The notes: a model not told the origin generated them from the sequence alone. A DNA stretch of 12,500 bases from Chromera velia (GCA_018398765.1 JAHBMJ010002077.1:1-12500); one strand, 5' to 3'; numbered from the stretch's first letter, positions 1 through 8,231 are shown. Numbers and translations: made by a program.

Positions 1-128
1 ATTTGAAGAGCGCGATATGCGACTGCGTGCGTTCTCAGGGCCTCTCGGCTGAGCCCAGCAAAGCTGAGCTGCCCCCCGAGGCGATAGTGACTGGACCCCG
101 CAGCCCGCGGCCCGCCTGCGCGTGCTCC

Positions 129-142
129 ATGCATGCATGCAT
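129..142. promoter_or_regulatory. TGCATGCA cluster
   Basis: An ATGC tetramer run gives two overlapping copies of the palindrome TGCATGCA (130-137 and 134-141). TGCATGCA is a known ApiAP2 target in apicomplexans. A regulatory role here is inferred from its recurrence at 5687-5793 and, with one mismatch, at 9297-9378, both in gene-free DNA next to genes. Confidence 0.4.
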
Positions 143-235
143 TTAATACAGCTATAGTATAGCTATAGTACACTCTGACAACAACTGTTGTTCATTGAAA
201 CTCTCGAATTCTTAATGCATGGTTGCCAGGATGTG

Positions 236-243
236 TATATAAG
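236..243 (+). promoter_or_regulatory. TATA-like box
   Basis: The sequence TATATAAG lies about 340 bases upstream of the first usable ATG (585) of the methyltransferase-like gene. It fits a TATA consensus, but no transcription start is known, so this is only a candidate. Confidence 0.3.
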
Positions 244-584
244 CTGACTGGATCGGTGAATGTGACTTTATTGATGTATGTGGCTTTCTCTTTTGATGAC
301 TGACAAGCAGAAGAGAGCAGCACGTATGGGTTCGGTGACTGTCACACCAGGCCACGACGCTTTGTGAGAATCTGTCACGCATCCTGCAGACTGTTGCAGT
401 GTTGCTTTCAATCAAAAGCCATTTTTAATCTGTGCAAGCAAGGCAGCGCGCCCCTCGACCTGCACGAAGACTCATCCAAAGTAGCCGGACTGTGCTTAAG
501 GCAATAGAGCAAGCACTGATATTCACTTCGTTCGAAACCCGGTGTTTCATCTTTCTCCAAAGATTGGGTACGCAGCCAGTGCAA

Positions 585-1796
585 ATGGATAAACCGCACG
601 TGCAAGTCCAACAGCAAACAACACATACCCGGACGCGGATGAGGGGGATGAACAGCAAGTTATCTGAGAGCCCCGGCGGGCGGGCAAACAGCAAAGACCC
701 GTCTATATGTCTTCGTCTTTTCTGTTCCAAAGGATTTCTAACCTTCTGGACATTTGTCCCCGTGTTTGTTCTGCTCTCTGTGCTTCTCCCAGGATGTTTT
801 CCCCTTTCCTGGATAAGGCTGCGTGGCGGGCTCGAGCAAATGCCTGTCAGTTTAGATGATGTCGGCAAGAGTGAGTCCGATTGGGAAGGACACCATCATC
901 ATCAGCGTGTCACACCATTGCACCTCACTGCGTTTTCCTCCTCACAACCTTTTGACAAGTTTGCAACTGACCCTGCGAACAGAGACATGACTTTGTTCGG
1001 GCTCGAGACTTTGTCAAAAGAACGCACAGACACGTTTGCAAAACTTGTTGCTCGCAGCGCTTACCTCAGGCTGTTCTCCTTTGGTAATGAAGGCCGTGAG
1101 ATTGTAGACAGACGCCTGAAGAGGATTGCGGATAAAAAGGGCACGTGTGTCGTACTCGAAATTGGTGTATGGCTGGGTGACAGTGCGGTTCGATGGCTGA
1201 CCGTTGATCCGAGGGTCAGGGTAATCGGGGTGGACCCGTTTGAGCGGCCTAGTGGGACGCATACGATGCTGAAGAGGGTCAAAGACAAACGCGTACGTCA
1301 ACAATTCGGAAAAGGGGACTTCAATCGTCACCTGACAGAATTCTACATCAAGACCCATGTGAAAGATGCTGAAAGGCGCACCCTTCTGTCCACAGGGTTT
1401 TTCCCTGAAGCCGCAGAGAGAGTATTCAGCAGAGAGAACCATAACCTAGAGGTGGATGTTCTCTACCTCGATGGCGGAAAGAAGATTGGGGATGTTCAAG
1501 AGCATCTGATGTTTGTTTGTGAAACCCTCACAATGGCCATGATTCGCTTCCCCAACATCATTCTCTCAGGGGACGACTGGAATTTCAGAAACACAAACTT
1601 GCCATTTCAGACCACTGTTGAGACCATTGCTGCTGCGGCGGGCACTAAGGTTTTAGTAGGTTCCACGCGAACATGGATTTTCGAATCCGCAGGGATGCCA
1701 GCCGGCATTGAAAACTTTGACTCAGACTTTTGTCAGTCAACCATCCAAAAGATCCTTTTTTCATTTTTGAATGGGATCCTAGTATTGAACAGCTAG
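585..1796 (+). CDS. Membrane-anchored class I SAM-dependent methyltransferase-like protein
   Basis: A 403-residue protein if translation starts at the first in-frame ATG (585); ATGs at 639 and 648 are alternatives, and 648 has a purine at -3. Residues about 51-76 form one strong hydrophobic segment preceded by basic residues, which suggests a type II anchor with the C-terminal part in the ER or Golgi lumen. The catalytic region resembles class I methyltransferases of the TylF/Methyltransf_24 kind: VLEIGVWLGDSAVRWL (about 190-205) looks like the SAM-binding motif I, VIGVDPF follows as the acidic strand-2 motif, VDVLYLDGG (about 290-298) like the post-I acidic strand, and ILSGDDW (about 326-332) like the (H/G)DD metal or substrate motif. 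No intron is needed. Substrate is unknown; a secreted glycan or protein is plausible from topology. The gene lies outside the inverted duplication. The family call rests on motifs only. Confidence 0.65.
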   Translation: MDKPHVQVQQQTTHTRTRMRGMNSKLSESPGGRANSKDPSICLRLFCSKGFLTFWTFVPVFVLLSVLLPGCFPLSWIRLRGGLEQMPVSLDDVGKSESDWEGHHHHQRVTPLHLTAFSSSQPFDKFATDPANRDMTLFGLETLSKERTDTFAKLVARSAYLRLFSFGNEGREIVDRRLKRIADKKGTCVVLEIGVWLGDSAVRWLTVDPRVRVIGVDPFERPSGTHTMLKRVKDKRVRQQFGKGDFNRHLTEFYIKTHVKDAERRTLLSTGFFPEAAERVFSRENHNLEVDVLYLDGGKKIGDVQEHLMFVCETLTMAMIRFPNIILSGDDWNFRNTNLPFQTTVETIAAAAGTKVLVGSTRTWIFESAGMPAGIENFDSDFCQSTIQKILFSFLNGILVLNS

Positions 1797-2768
1797 TAAA
1801 GGATTCAAAACTTGGGAAACATCATTCAAGCATGCAAATACTTGTTTTGCTAGTTGTTTTGGAGGGTGTTGCTACTAACTAGTCTGCTAGGAGGTTGTAG
1901 AGCACGTGTTAGCAGGTTTAAAGTTTAAGTTCAACATGCATAATAATGGTCGGAATAGATCGGAACCAAGGTCAAACTGGTACTAAAAAATTTTATTTAA
2001 TTTTGGCCTAGAGTTAATTCACTAATTTAAATCTAAATTCCAGATTAAAGAATACTTAAGAATTTTTTAAACTTAAAAAAAAATCTTATATAGTGCTTGT
2101 AGAAACTGTACTAGAAAGTGTATTAACAATAAAATTCTTAATATGATGGAGATGGTTTGAAGCTTTCAAAAGTTGGATCTTTCCAAAATGGCACAAAATG
2201 GGTTTAATTGGATATCCAAACCTGATATGTGGACCACATTCCTTTAATTAATATGTTCGATTTACAATTAAGTTATCAGGATGTTCTATCTGTACTTATA
2301 CTATCTAGCGCTCCTAGTGAAACTAAGCGTGGCGTTAGGCGTGCCGATCATGTTTCCAAGCTTTATTTCAATTTTATTTCATCAATTAATCAATCATATT
2401 CCATCTAGATTTAGTGTCTCACACTGTCTTGAGTGACTGAGTCAATGCCAGCTTAAATGCTATTGCCAGCTCCACAGCCAGCTCAGCTTTAAAGTCACTT
2501 GGTCAAGCCTAGACTCCCTTCTCCATGGAGTGCGACGCAAAACCCACTCACTGCATGATGGCATGAAGCCCCCCTCTTGTGCTGCCGGCCATCGATGCAC
2601 ATAAAGGCGGGGATGTCTATATACAACAAAACGGGCGCATGCAGAGAAACCTGATCAAACGGTCACATTCATGTGGGCGCGATACGATTGTACACAACAG
2701 CGTCCCCCCTCCTCTTGATGTCCAGTTTCTGTTTTTCACTCTTCTCCCCTCTTCTGTGTCAGGGGGAC
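1797..2768. other. AT-rich gene-free stretch
   Basis: From just after the stop at 1796 to about 2520 the sequence is clearly AT-richer than the flanking genes, with A and T runs and no convincing reading frame. AATAAA occurs at 2128-2133, about 330 bases past the stop; it is a possible but weak polyadenylation signal. GCCAGCT occurs three times between 2447 and 2483. The last 250 bases return to mixed composition before the inverted repeat. No mobile-element ends were recognised. Confidence 0.5.
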
Positions 2769-3530
2769 GCATAGATAGAAGGATGAATGAATCAGTCTGT
2801 CTGTCTGTCTGTCGAGGTCGACCGCATTGATGGTGGACAACAATCACACATGCAGACCGATCAAATGCAGTCGGAACAGTCGATCCAGTGGCGGATGCGT
2901 GAGGGGACCCGTCCTATGAGGAATGCATCCATTCTGAATTCCTTCTTTCGGTCAAAGACCTTCAACAAAAGCGGACCCTGACAACACTCTCGCTCACGCA
3001 CGCCGACAACGGACACGCTACAGACAGACGATAGAGAGACAGACCGATAGAGTCACTTACAGTCTTTACACGAAGCTAAAGGACAAAGAACAACAAAGGA
3101 TTGGAAGTGCACGAAGAACAAATTGAAGACCATAGCGGAACGGTCCAAACGAAAGAAGTAAGGGAGGAGGGCAGGTGGCAAAGCAGCGCTGCTGTAGGTG
3201 GAATGACCGGTGATTGATTGGCTTGAGAGAGATTCTCTTTTTTGTACAAAAGACAATTGGGATCTTCAAAGTCGCGGGCGCTCATGAATGCGCATGATCG
3301 ATTGACAAAAGAGGTGTGCGAGGAGGGTCGATGATCGACAAAGCACACAATCAATCCCCCACACAAACAGAAAGAAAAGATTGGCACAAAATGAGGAGGA
3401 TCAAAAAGAAAACACGAAGAACAAACCTAAAACAAGATAAGTACCAGTGGATGGCTGGGGACGAACTGAGTTCCATCATCTCTGCTCCCCTGTTCCTTTC
3501 TTCTTCTTTCCTTTTGTCTTCTTTCTCGAT
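2769..3530 (-). repeat. Left copy of long inverted repeat
   Basis: Read in reverse, this block matches 11652-12500. By eye the core (about 3058-3404) is near 95% identical, and 3304-3404 matches 11855-11955 (opposite strand) without any difference over 101 bases. Similarity fades towards 3440-3530. It lies 155 bases past the stop of the Cys-rich gene at 5439-3685, in the same orientation relative to that gene as the right copy has to its own. The outer edge near 2769 cannot be fixed because the right copy reaches the window end. Short open frames in it are not conserved between copies: a 4-base difference in a CT run near 3230 shifts the frame. It could be a 3' UTR or terminator element, a non-coding RNA, or a mobile-element fragment. 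Confidence 0.9.
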
Positions 3531-3624
3531 CTGGAAGCGGCCTCAACTGGCACTTTCAACATTCCATTTGCTTTCTTTCTCCTCACATGAAATGTCCCCT
3601 CGATCTCTTCTGAATCTGTCCTAA

Positions 3625-3654
3625 TCTCTCTCTCTCTCTCTGTCTCTCTCTCTT
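3625..3654 (+). repeat. (CT)n microsatellite
   Basis: An almost pure CT dinucleotide run with one interruption lies directly past the stop of the Cys-rich gene on the opposite strand, so it reads as GA-rich in that gene's 3' region. Confidence 0.85.
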
Positions 3655-3684
3655 GTGATGCCCTTTTCCTCTTCGCTGCTTTTT

Positions 3685-5439
3685 CTATCCGTCGACACCT
3701 GGGGCTGGGTTGATGCCAAAATCAATCTCGCAGCAAAAGTAGCTCGGCGGTCCCTGAAAATTCCCCTGATTATCGAAACCCGAGCACGAAAAAGGGTCCG
3801 ACCTATTGGGACAGATCACAAATTGGGCGTCATCGTCTGCGGTGATATCTATGTTGCCACAAATTTGGTCGCATACCCGAACAAAGTTGTTGATATCGGG
3901 CCCTGCCGAGGACGCACATGTCGCATCCCCACAGCAGCCACTCTCAAGTGCACCCAAACCAGGGTTGCACAATGCAACATTCGGCAGCGTGTTGAACCCG
4001 AAGGTCTCGCAGAAGTCCGAAGCGATGAACACGGCATCCTCTGTCGTGACGTCTCTGCAGCAGATCTCAGGTGTGCAGCTCTCGGGGTCGAACGGGTCTG
4101 GGCAAACGATGCGGTCCCGCAATTCGCCTGCACACAAGAGCATTGAAGGAAAAAAAAAAGACGGACAGGAATAAGAAAGAGGGAATAAAGACTTCCAGCT
4201 TATTGGGGAGGTCGGAGAGGAGACTGACAAAACCAACAGTGACACCTGCATGCCTGCCTGCATGTGTGCAGCTGCGACACGCCTCGCCATCTCCGTGCCT
4301 CCCTTCTGACAACAGAGCGGGCGCCGTCAGAGGGTGTGTGTGAGAGAGAGAGGGAGAGGGAGAGAGAAAGAGAGAAAGGCAGAAAAATGGGGATAGTGAG
4401 ACATACAAGAGAACACTGAGGTAGAGGAAGAGGCCGAGACACACTATCAGGCAGAGAGGCAAAATGCCTTTTCTTTTTTTCACAGTGCAGCGTCAGATGC
4501 GCACAGAGGGCACTCTCTCTCTCCCCCTCCATCCCTCCCTCTGTGTGTATGAAAAGAGAGAGAGAGTAGAGAAACTCTGCTTCTGCCAACGGACAGAGGC
4601 AAACTAGAGAGAATCACGGTGAGCACCTTATAAACACCGATGGCTCACACACCAAGAGAAGTGAAGAAAGCAGAAAGAACGGTCGCACGATGGACACAAG
4701 TGAATTACAGCGGAAGAAGAGCTTGATCGAGTGACTCACTTTCCACAAGACCAAGAGACTCGCAATCGTATCCCACATTCTCGCGCTCTCCTGCCCCATC
4801 CGCACTTTCACAAGTCGCGGGACCGCAACAGAACTCCGCAGTGCACATGGCAGGATCATTGCTGGGGCATGCGAGGGCCTCCAGAGCGACGGCAGTGCGG
4901 TTCAACGCTGCGCAGTCGTAAATCGGGTTGGCGGAGGCGCAAGAAGAGGGACCACAGCAGATGGCGGGCGTACACCCAGCAGGGTCCCCCCCTGGGCAGA
5001 GGATGTTTGCACCAAAATTCCCGTCGAAGGGACCATAGCCATTCGACGAGCACTCGTAGTAATTGGCAAGAGGGGCTGCAGTAACGCAGGTGGGGGGGCT
5101 GCAGCAGATCTCAGCAGTGCAACTATCGACCTTGTTATCAGGACAGGGGACGTGTCCCATCTTCATGGCGTTGTATCGACCGAGACCCGCCGCCGCACAG
5201 TTGAAAGTGTGCTCCTTCTTGGCGGTGGCACAAGTCGCCTTTTTGATAATCTTTCCAGCTTCCTTGGACCCCGTCTCGTTTTTGGTGATGTCTCCCTCTA
5301 TGGAGAAGAGGTCGCCAGGTTTCATTCCTTTGAAAAGGTCACCAAGGTCTAATTTGAAGAGGTCACCTCGATCGAAAGCTGCAAGAACAGCAACCGAAAG
5401 AAGTCCGAGGAGGACGAGAAGACGCGCAAAAAAAAACAT
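3685..5439 (-). CDS. Secreted Cys-rich repeat protein, two exons (left paralog)
   Basis: Complement of 4740-5439 joined to 3685-4127, giving 380 residues. The ATG at 5439-5437 starts a clear signal peptide (hydrophobic core about 3-21). Next comes a linker with three GDLF motifs (25-45), then six Cys-rich repeats (about 68-370). The consensus is [YF]-x-C, a variable stretch, [LV]-x-C-P, C-T-x3-C-C-G-P-x-T-C. Repeat 4 lacks the final Cys; repeat 5 (287-304) lacks the Cys before Thr. NET (54) and NRT (180) are possible glycosylation sites. Exon 1 ends GAAA/GTGAGT, and exon 2 follows TGTGCAG. The phase-1 intron is required because read-through hits a stop at about 4705. It is the paralog of 9762-11294, with the same repeat number and intron site. 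I know no named function; similar repeats occur, as I recall, in algal hypothetical proteins. A role at the cell surface or wall is inference. Confidence 0.85.
4128..4739 (-). other. Phase-1 intron of the left Cys-rich gene
   Basis: This is a 612-base GT-AG intron with donor GTGAGT (4739-4734) and acceptor TGTGCAG (ending 4128), preceded by a pyrimidine tract that includes a T run. It is full of simple repeats on the sense strand: CT-rich runs, GA-rich runs and CA-rich runs. ACTCTCTCTCTC at 4512-4523 is perfectly complementary to GAGAGAGAGAGT at 4556-4567, with a 32-base loop. CTCACACAC at 4644-4652 is complementary to GTGTGTGAG at 4336-4344. It interrupts the gene at the same place and phase as the intron of the right paralog. 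Confidence 0.8.
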
Positions 5440-5686
5440 CTCTCTAGCTAGCTGGAAGTGAACAATTAAAGCAGACGAGACAAACTTAACGCACAGCTGA
5501 CGCTGTCGATTTCTGCAACCGAGCAACGGCTAAACAGGAACCCAGAAAACAGTTGCTGGTTCACTCTCACGGCGTGCATACCGAACCTTCAGTCATCATA
5601 TTGATACATGGGCAGAGATTGAGTCTACGACCCTCGAAGGGCACTGATCGGGTTGGAAGGATACACCCTCAAATTATGCACTAGCT

Positions 5687-5793
5687 GCATGCGACTGCAT
5701 GAGTCAGCCGTCTCCGCGGAAAACCATTAATTCAGTCCCGGAAAGTTCTAGCTGCATGCATGAGGGCACTTACGCAAACGGGCATGCATGCAT
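5687..5793. promoter_or_regulatory. TGCATGCA motif cluster
   Basis: TGCATGCG occurs at 5687-5694, TGCATGCA at 5753-5760, and a longer GCATGCATGCAT run at 5782-5793. The palindrome matches the ApiAP2-type TGCATGC element known from apicomplexan promoters. Placement in the shared upstream region of two divergent genes supports a regulatory role, but no binding data are available. Confidence 0.45.
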
Positions 5794-5827
5794 CTTGGCC
5801 GTCTCCATACATTTCCATACCGTCTCC
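5708..5827 (+). repeat. Three direct copies of CCGTCTCC
   Basis: CCGTCTCC is found at 5708-5715, 5799-5806 and 5820-5827, the last two 21 bases apart and flanked by CATAC-like sequence. Its complement GGAGACGG also occurs once in the leader of the right paralog (9710-9717), that is, on the sense strand of both Cys-rich genes. It could be a regulatory repeat or chance. Confidence 0.35.
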
Positions 5828-5873
5828 GTAATATCAGACTGCATGACGAGTGCATTCTATCGAATAAGATGAG

Positions 5874-5909
5874 TGACATCATGTGACATCAGGAGGACGT
5901 ATGTACGTC
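5874..5909. promoter_or_regulatory. Paired TGACATCA boxes and GACGTA/TACGTC inverted repeat
   Basis: TGACATCA occurs at 5874-5881 and again at 5884-5891, one helical turn apart. Five bases on, GACGTA and TACGTC form an inverted repeat around TG (5896-5909). Closely spaced boxes plus a dyad suggest a dimeric factor site; no specific factor can be named. Confidence 0.3.
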
Positions 5910-6109
5910 TGCACTGAATCATGCAGAATTTGGTTTGCAGATCTTGGATGGCATCTCAGATGGTGTTCGCGTTGACTTCTCTCTCGTGCCCGCGTATTAA
6001 TGCGTGATGGTGGGTTCATGGATTTTGAGAGTTCGGCCTTGATTCGATTGTCAGTCGTGTAGCAGTTTACATATAGTACTCGATGGCTCCATCCACGCAG
6101 CCGTAAGAG

Positions 6110-8128
6110 ATGCGAAATCGACTAGCAGTATTTCTATCAGCTTTTTGTGTCGCGGGATTTGAGGAAAGTCAGACAAAAGTCCCATCGGGGGGCACCGCCT
6201 TTTTGGAGTTTTCGTCGGAGACGCCTGCGCATGAGCCGCGTGCCGTCTCTGTGTACTGGATCAACCTTGACACCTCCGTGGAACGACGGGAAGAATTCGA
6301 AAAAAACAACTTCCCGATATTCAAAAAAGTGGGGGGTCTCCGGCCCGTGCGGGTCTCCGGTTGGCCCGGAAACCACGCAGAGTTTGTGCGTCAGCGGCAG
6401 TCGGGTGCGTCTGACATTGTGCTTGATTGTGCGTCTTTGCGGTGGGGGGGGGGTGAGGATCCGAAGGGCGTGGAGAAGGAGACGGGGAAAGGTGAGGGGT
6501 TAGAGGGAAAACTAGAACAGGACGTTTCTGCAGTACAAGGAACAGAGACAGAAGAAGAAGCGCTCGGCAGACGGGGGCACCGAGGGAACAGTGCGCGTGA
6601 CAGTCTGAATTCACTCAGGGGCTTTTGTGAAGGTCATGGCTTTTCCGGTCTTTTGCGTGTATCAACTTTAGGCGATGCTTGTAAGAGAGCCCCCTTGCCC
6701 GACATCGGCACTCGCCTCTCCCACCTGTTGGCCATGCGGCAGGCGTATCTTCGAGGGGAGGAGTGGGCGTTGTTTGTTGAGGATGACGTCAGCCTGGAGC
6801 CGTTAGCGGCCATAGTAGACGCACGACGGGAAGCGTGTGGGGGGCGTAATCGGTCTGTCAGTGGAAGGAGTCGTGAGACCATTTATGCAAATGTCTCAAT
6901 TGGGGAAGAGGGCATACAGGAGGAGGAGTTTACAGGTGTGACTGGACAGTCTGTGTTACAAGATTTGATACAAAGGGCGGAGTTGCACGCTGAACAGATA
7001 GCAAAGGGGCCGCCCATCAACATGTCTGATCCAGTCGACCGTCGGAAAATGTGGGGAGCCGACTGGAGCACTGTGGATGATGTTCTACAGGGGTGGAGGT
7101 ATAGGCATGCAGCAGGGGCACTTGGGGGGGGCAAGCGTGCAGTTGCTGTGCAGCTGTTCACGAATAATATCGGGCACTACCCGGTGCTTCAGGATCTCTT
7201 TGTGAACGAGGAGGAGGATCAAGACCCAAAGAAAAGAAAAGAGAAAGGGAAAGAAAAAGGGAAGGGGAAAGGGAGGGATCGTCTCCATGTCCTCACAGCT
7301 AGTTGTAAGCCTTCCGAGGTTCTCGTGAAATCTCCGAAAGAAGCTGTGGGTGGGCCTGATCTGTGCGCTCCTGCTTCCTATTTTGTCGAGAAAGGTGCTC
7401 ACCGTGAGTGTCTCTGTGGCAGCTCTTCCCATAATTGGCTCTCTGAGATGGGTGTAGATTCTGTGTACATGGACCGCATGATGGGTTGTGCCTCTTGGGG
7501 GTGTGGGGCGTTTCTGTTGAATAGAGCCGCGATGGAATTTCACCTGCGAATGTACTGGAGTGGTTGGCGTCGGGCCGTCAGAGAGAAGAAGGCGGAGCAA
7601 AATTGTTCCGGGCAGGAGGGTGTCAATGACGTGTGGGGGGGCAAAAAGCGACAGAGCTCTGTGTCGGGTGGAGAGCAGTGTCAGTGTGAGCGCTTCATAA
7701 AGCCCCAATCTTCTTTCGAGATGCCGACGTCGCATTGGGCAGATGGGAGCCAGCTGGGCGAGAGATTTGTGTTCAGGGGTTACGTTCCTGAAGTGAGGGG
7801 AAGAAAGAAAAAACGCCTTTGTGACTCCACTGCATATTTGTATTTGTTTCCTGCGGATGCCATGAAGGCCGTAGTGGCACGTCCTGTCGTCCCTTTTGCT
7901 CTTCTCTTAGGCCGCTCGCATGCACTGAGCGACAGAAAGGTGCGGCCCGTTAGCAGCCGTGAAAAAACCGAAACACAAAAGACAGTTATCGATCAAATTG
8001 AATCCCATTTGAGGACAGAAGTGCGGCAAGAAGGAATCTCCAGCTCGGTGAGAATCATGGATTCTGTCCACAGGGGTTTGGTTGACGAATTTGTTCGGCA
8101 TATCCGGGTGAATGGGAGGAAGAATTAA
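6110..8128 (+). CDS. Glycosyltransferase family 25-like protein with signal sequence
   Basis: A 672-residue protein in one open frame; an in-frame stop (6104-6106) lies just before the ATG. Residues about 4-17 are hydrophobic after MRNR, suggesting a short signal sequence or anchor and a luminal enzyme. GT25 signatures appear in order: VYWINLDTSVERREEF (48-63), RVSGWPG (81-87), TRLSHLLAMRQAYLRGEEWA (201-220), the catalytic-type EDDV (224-227), a WGCGAFLLNRAAMEFHL block (463-479), and an AD-containing segment (544-545) followed by VVARPVVPFA (588-597). The family transfers sugars from nucleotide sugars, for example galactose onto hydroxylysine of collagen-like proteins or onto LPS; the substrate here is unknown. 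It is about twice the usual domain length because of inserts at about 110-185, 230-345 and 365-420, the last with a Lys/Gly-rich run (374-390). It lies in the spacer between the two inverted Cys-rich genes and diverges from the left one. Confidence 0.75.
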   Translation: MRNRLAVFLSAFCVAGFEESQTKVPSGGTAFLEFSSETPAHEPRAVSVYWINLDTSVERREEFEKNNFPIFKKVGGLRPVRVSGWPGNHAEFVRQRQSGASDIVLDCASLRWGGGEDPKGVEKETGKGEGLEGKLEQDVSAVQGTETEEEALGRRGHRGNSARDSLNSLRGFCEGHGFSGLLRVSTLGDACKRAPLPDIGTRLSHLLAMRQAYLRGEEWALFVEDDVSLEPLAAIVDARREACGGRNRSVSGRSRETIYANVSIGEEGIQEEEFTGVTGQSVLQDLIQRAELHAEQIAKGPPINMSDPVDRRKMWGADWSTVDDVLQGWRYRHAAGALGGGKRAVAVQLFTNNIGHYPVLQDLFVNEEEDQDPKKRKEKGKEKGKGKGRDRLHVLTASCKPSEVLVKSPKEAVGGPDLCAPASYFVEKGAHRECLCGSSSHNWLSEMGVDSVYMDRMMGCASWGCGAFLLNRAAMEFHLRMYWSGWRRAVREKKAEQNCSGQEGVNDVWGGKKRQSSVSGGEQCQCERFIKPQSSFEMPTSHWADGSQLGERFVFRGYVPEVRGRKKKRLCDSTAYLYLFPADAMKAVVARPVVPFALLLGRSHALSDRKVRPVSSREKTETQKTVIDQIESHLRTEVRQEGISSSVRIMDSVHRGLVDEFVRHIRVNGRKN

Positions 8129-8231
8129 GTCTTCAATCTTGAATTGACCGATGCATGGATGCAGTCAAAACTCATCGCCACAATGACTCTCTCCTCCACC
8201 CTAATTTGACGTTTGCGAATGGGTCTTCGTT
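8129..8231 (+). other. 3' flank of the GT25-like gene
   Basis: This is a short non-coding stretch between the stop at 8128 and the microsatellite. It has a GATGCATGGATGC motif (about 8150-8162) and no clear polyadenylation signal. Confidence 0.35.

Larger units (their letters stand above)
1..584 (+). other. Gene-free 5' region of the methyltransferase-like gene
   Basis: No supported coding region is seen on either strand. Bases 1-128 are GC-rich, with short self-complementary pieces (CTCGG at 44-48 against CCGAG at 76-80). The rest is more AT-rich and holds a TGCATGCA cluster (129-142), an 11-bp direct repeat with unit AGCTATAGTAT (150-170) and a TATA-like box (236-243). An open frame in phase with the downstream gene extends back to about 432, but it has no ATG before 585, so I treat this part as untranslated leader. 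Confidence 0.5.
5440..6109. promoter_or_regulatory. Divergent promoter region between Cys-rich gene and GT25-like gene
   Basis: This 670-base stretch holds no gene and separates two start codons pointing away from each other (5439 on minus, 6110 on plus), so it should contain both promoters. Dense short motifs are seen: TGCATGCA and variants (5687-5793), three CCGTCTCC copies, paired TGACATCA boxes and a GACGTA/TACGTC inverted repeat. No clear TATA box is seen for the minus-strand gene. ATATAG (6071-6076) lies about 35 bases before the plus-strand ATG and is too weak to call. Confidence 0.55.

Noticed and set aside
432-584. Upstream extension of the methyltransferase-like protein
   Set aside because: The frame is open but begins without an ATG; the first in-frame ATG is at 585, and the extension adds no recognisable domain.
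2787-2981. 64-codon open frame present in both inverted-repeat copies (also 12290-12484 on minus)
   Set aside because: The frame is intact in both, but it is short and the changes between copies include several amino-acid substitutions (D/N, M/I, I/S, P/H), with no sign of protein constraint and no recognisable domain.
3076-3387. Minus-strand open frame of 103 codons in the left inverted repeat, with a counterpart at 11872-12189
   Set aside because: The first half aligns, but a 4-base difference in a CT run shifts the frame, so the second halves differ. Conservation is at DNA level, not protein level.
7085-7735. 216-codon minus-strand frame opposite the GT25-like gene
   Set aside because: It lies inside a well-supported plus-strand gene with clear family motifs; no domain is visible in the antisense translation.
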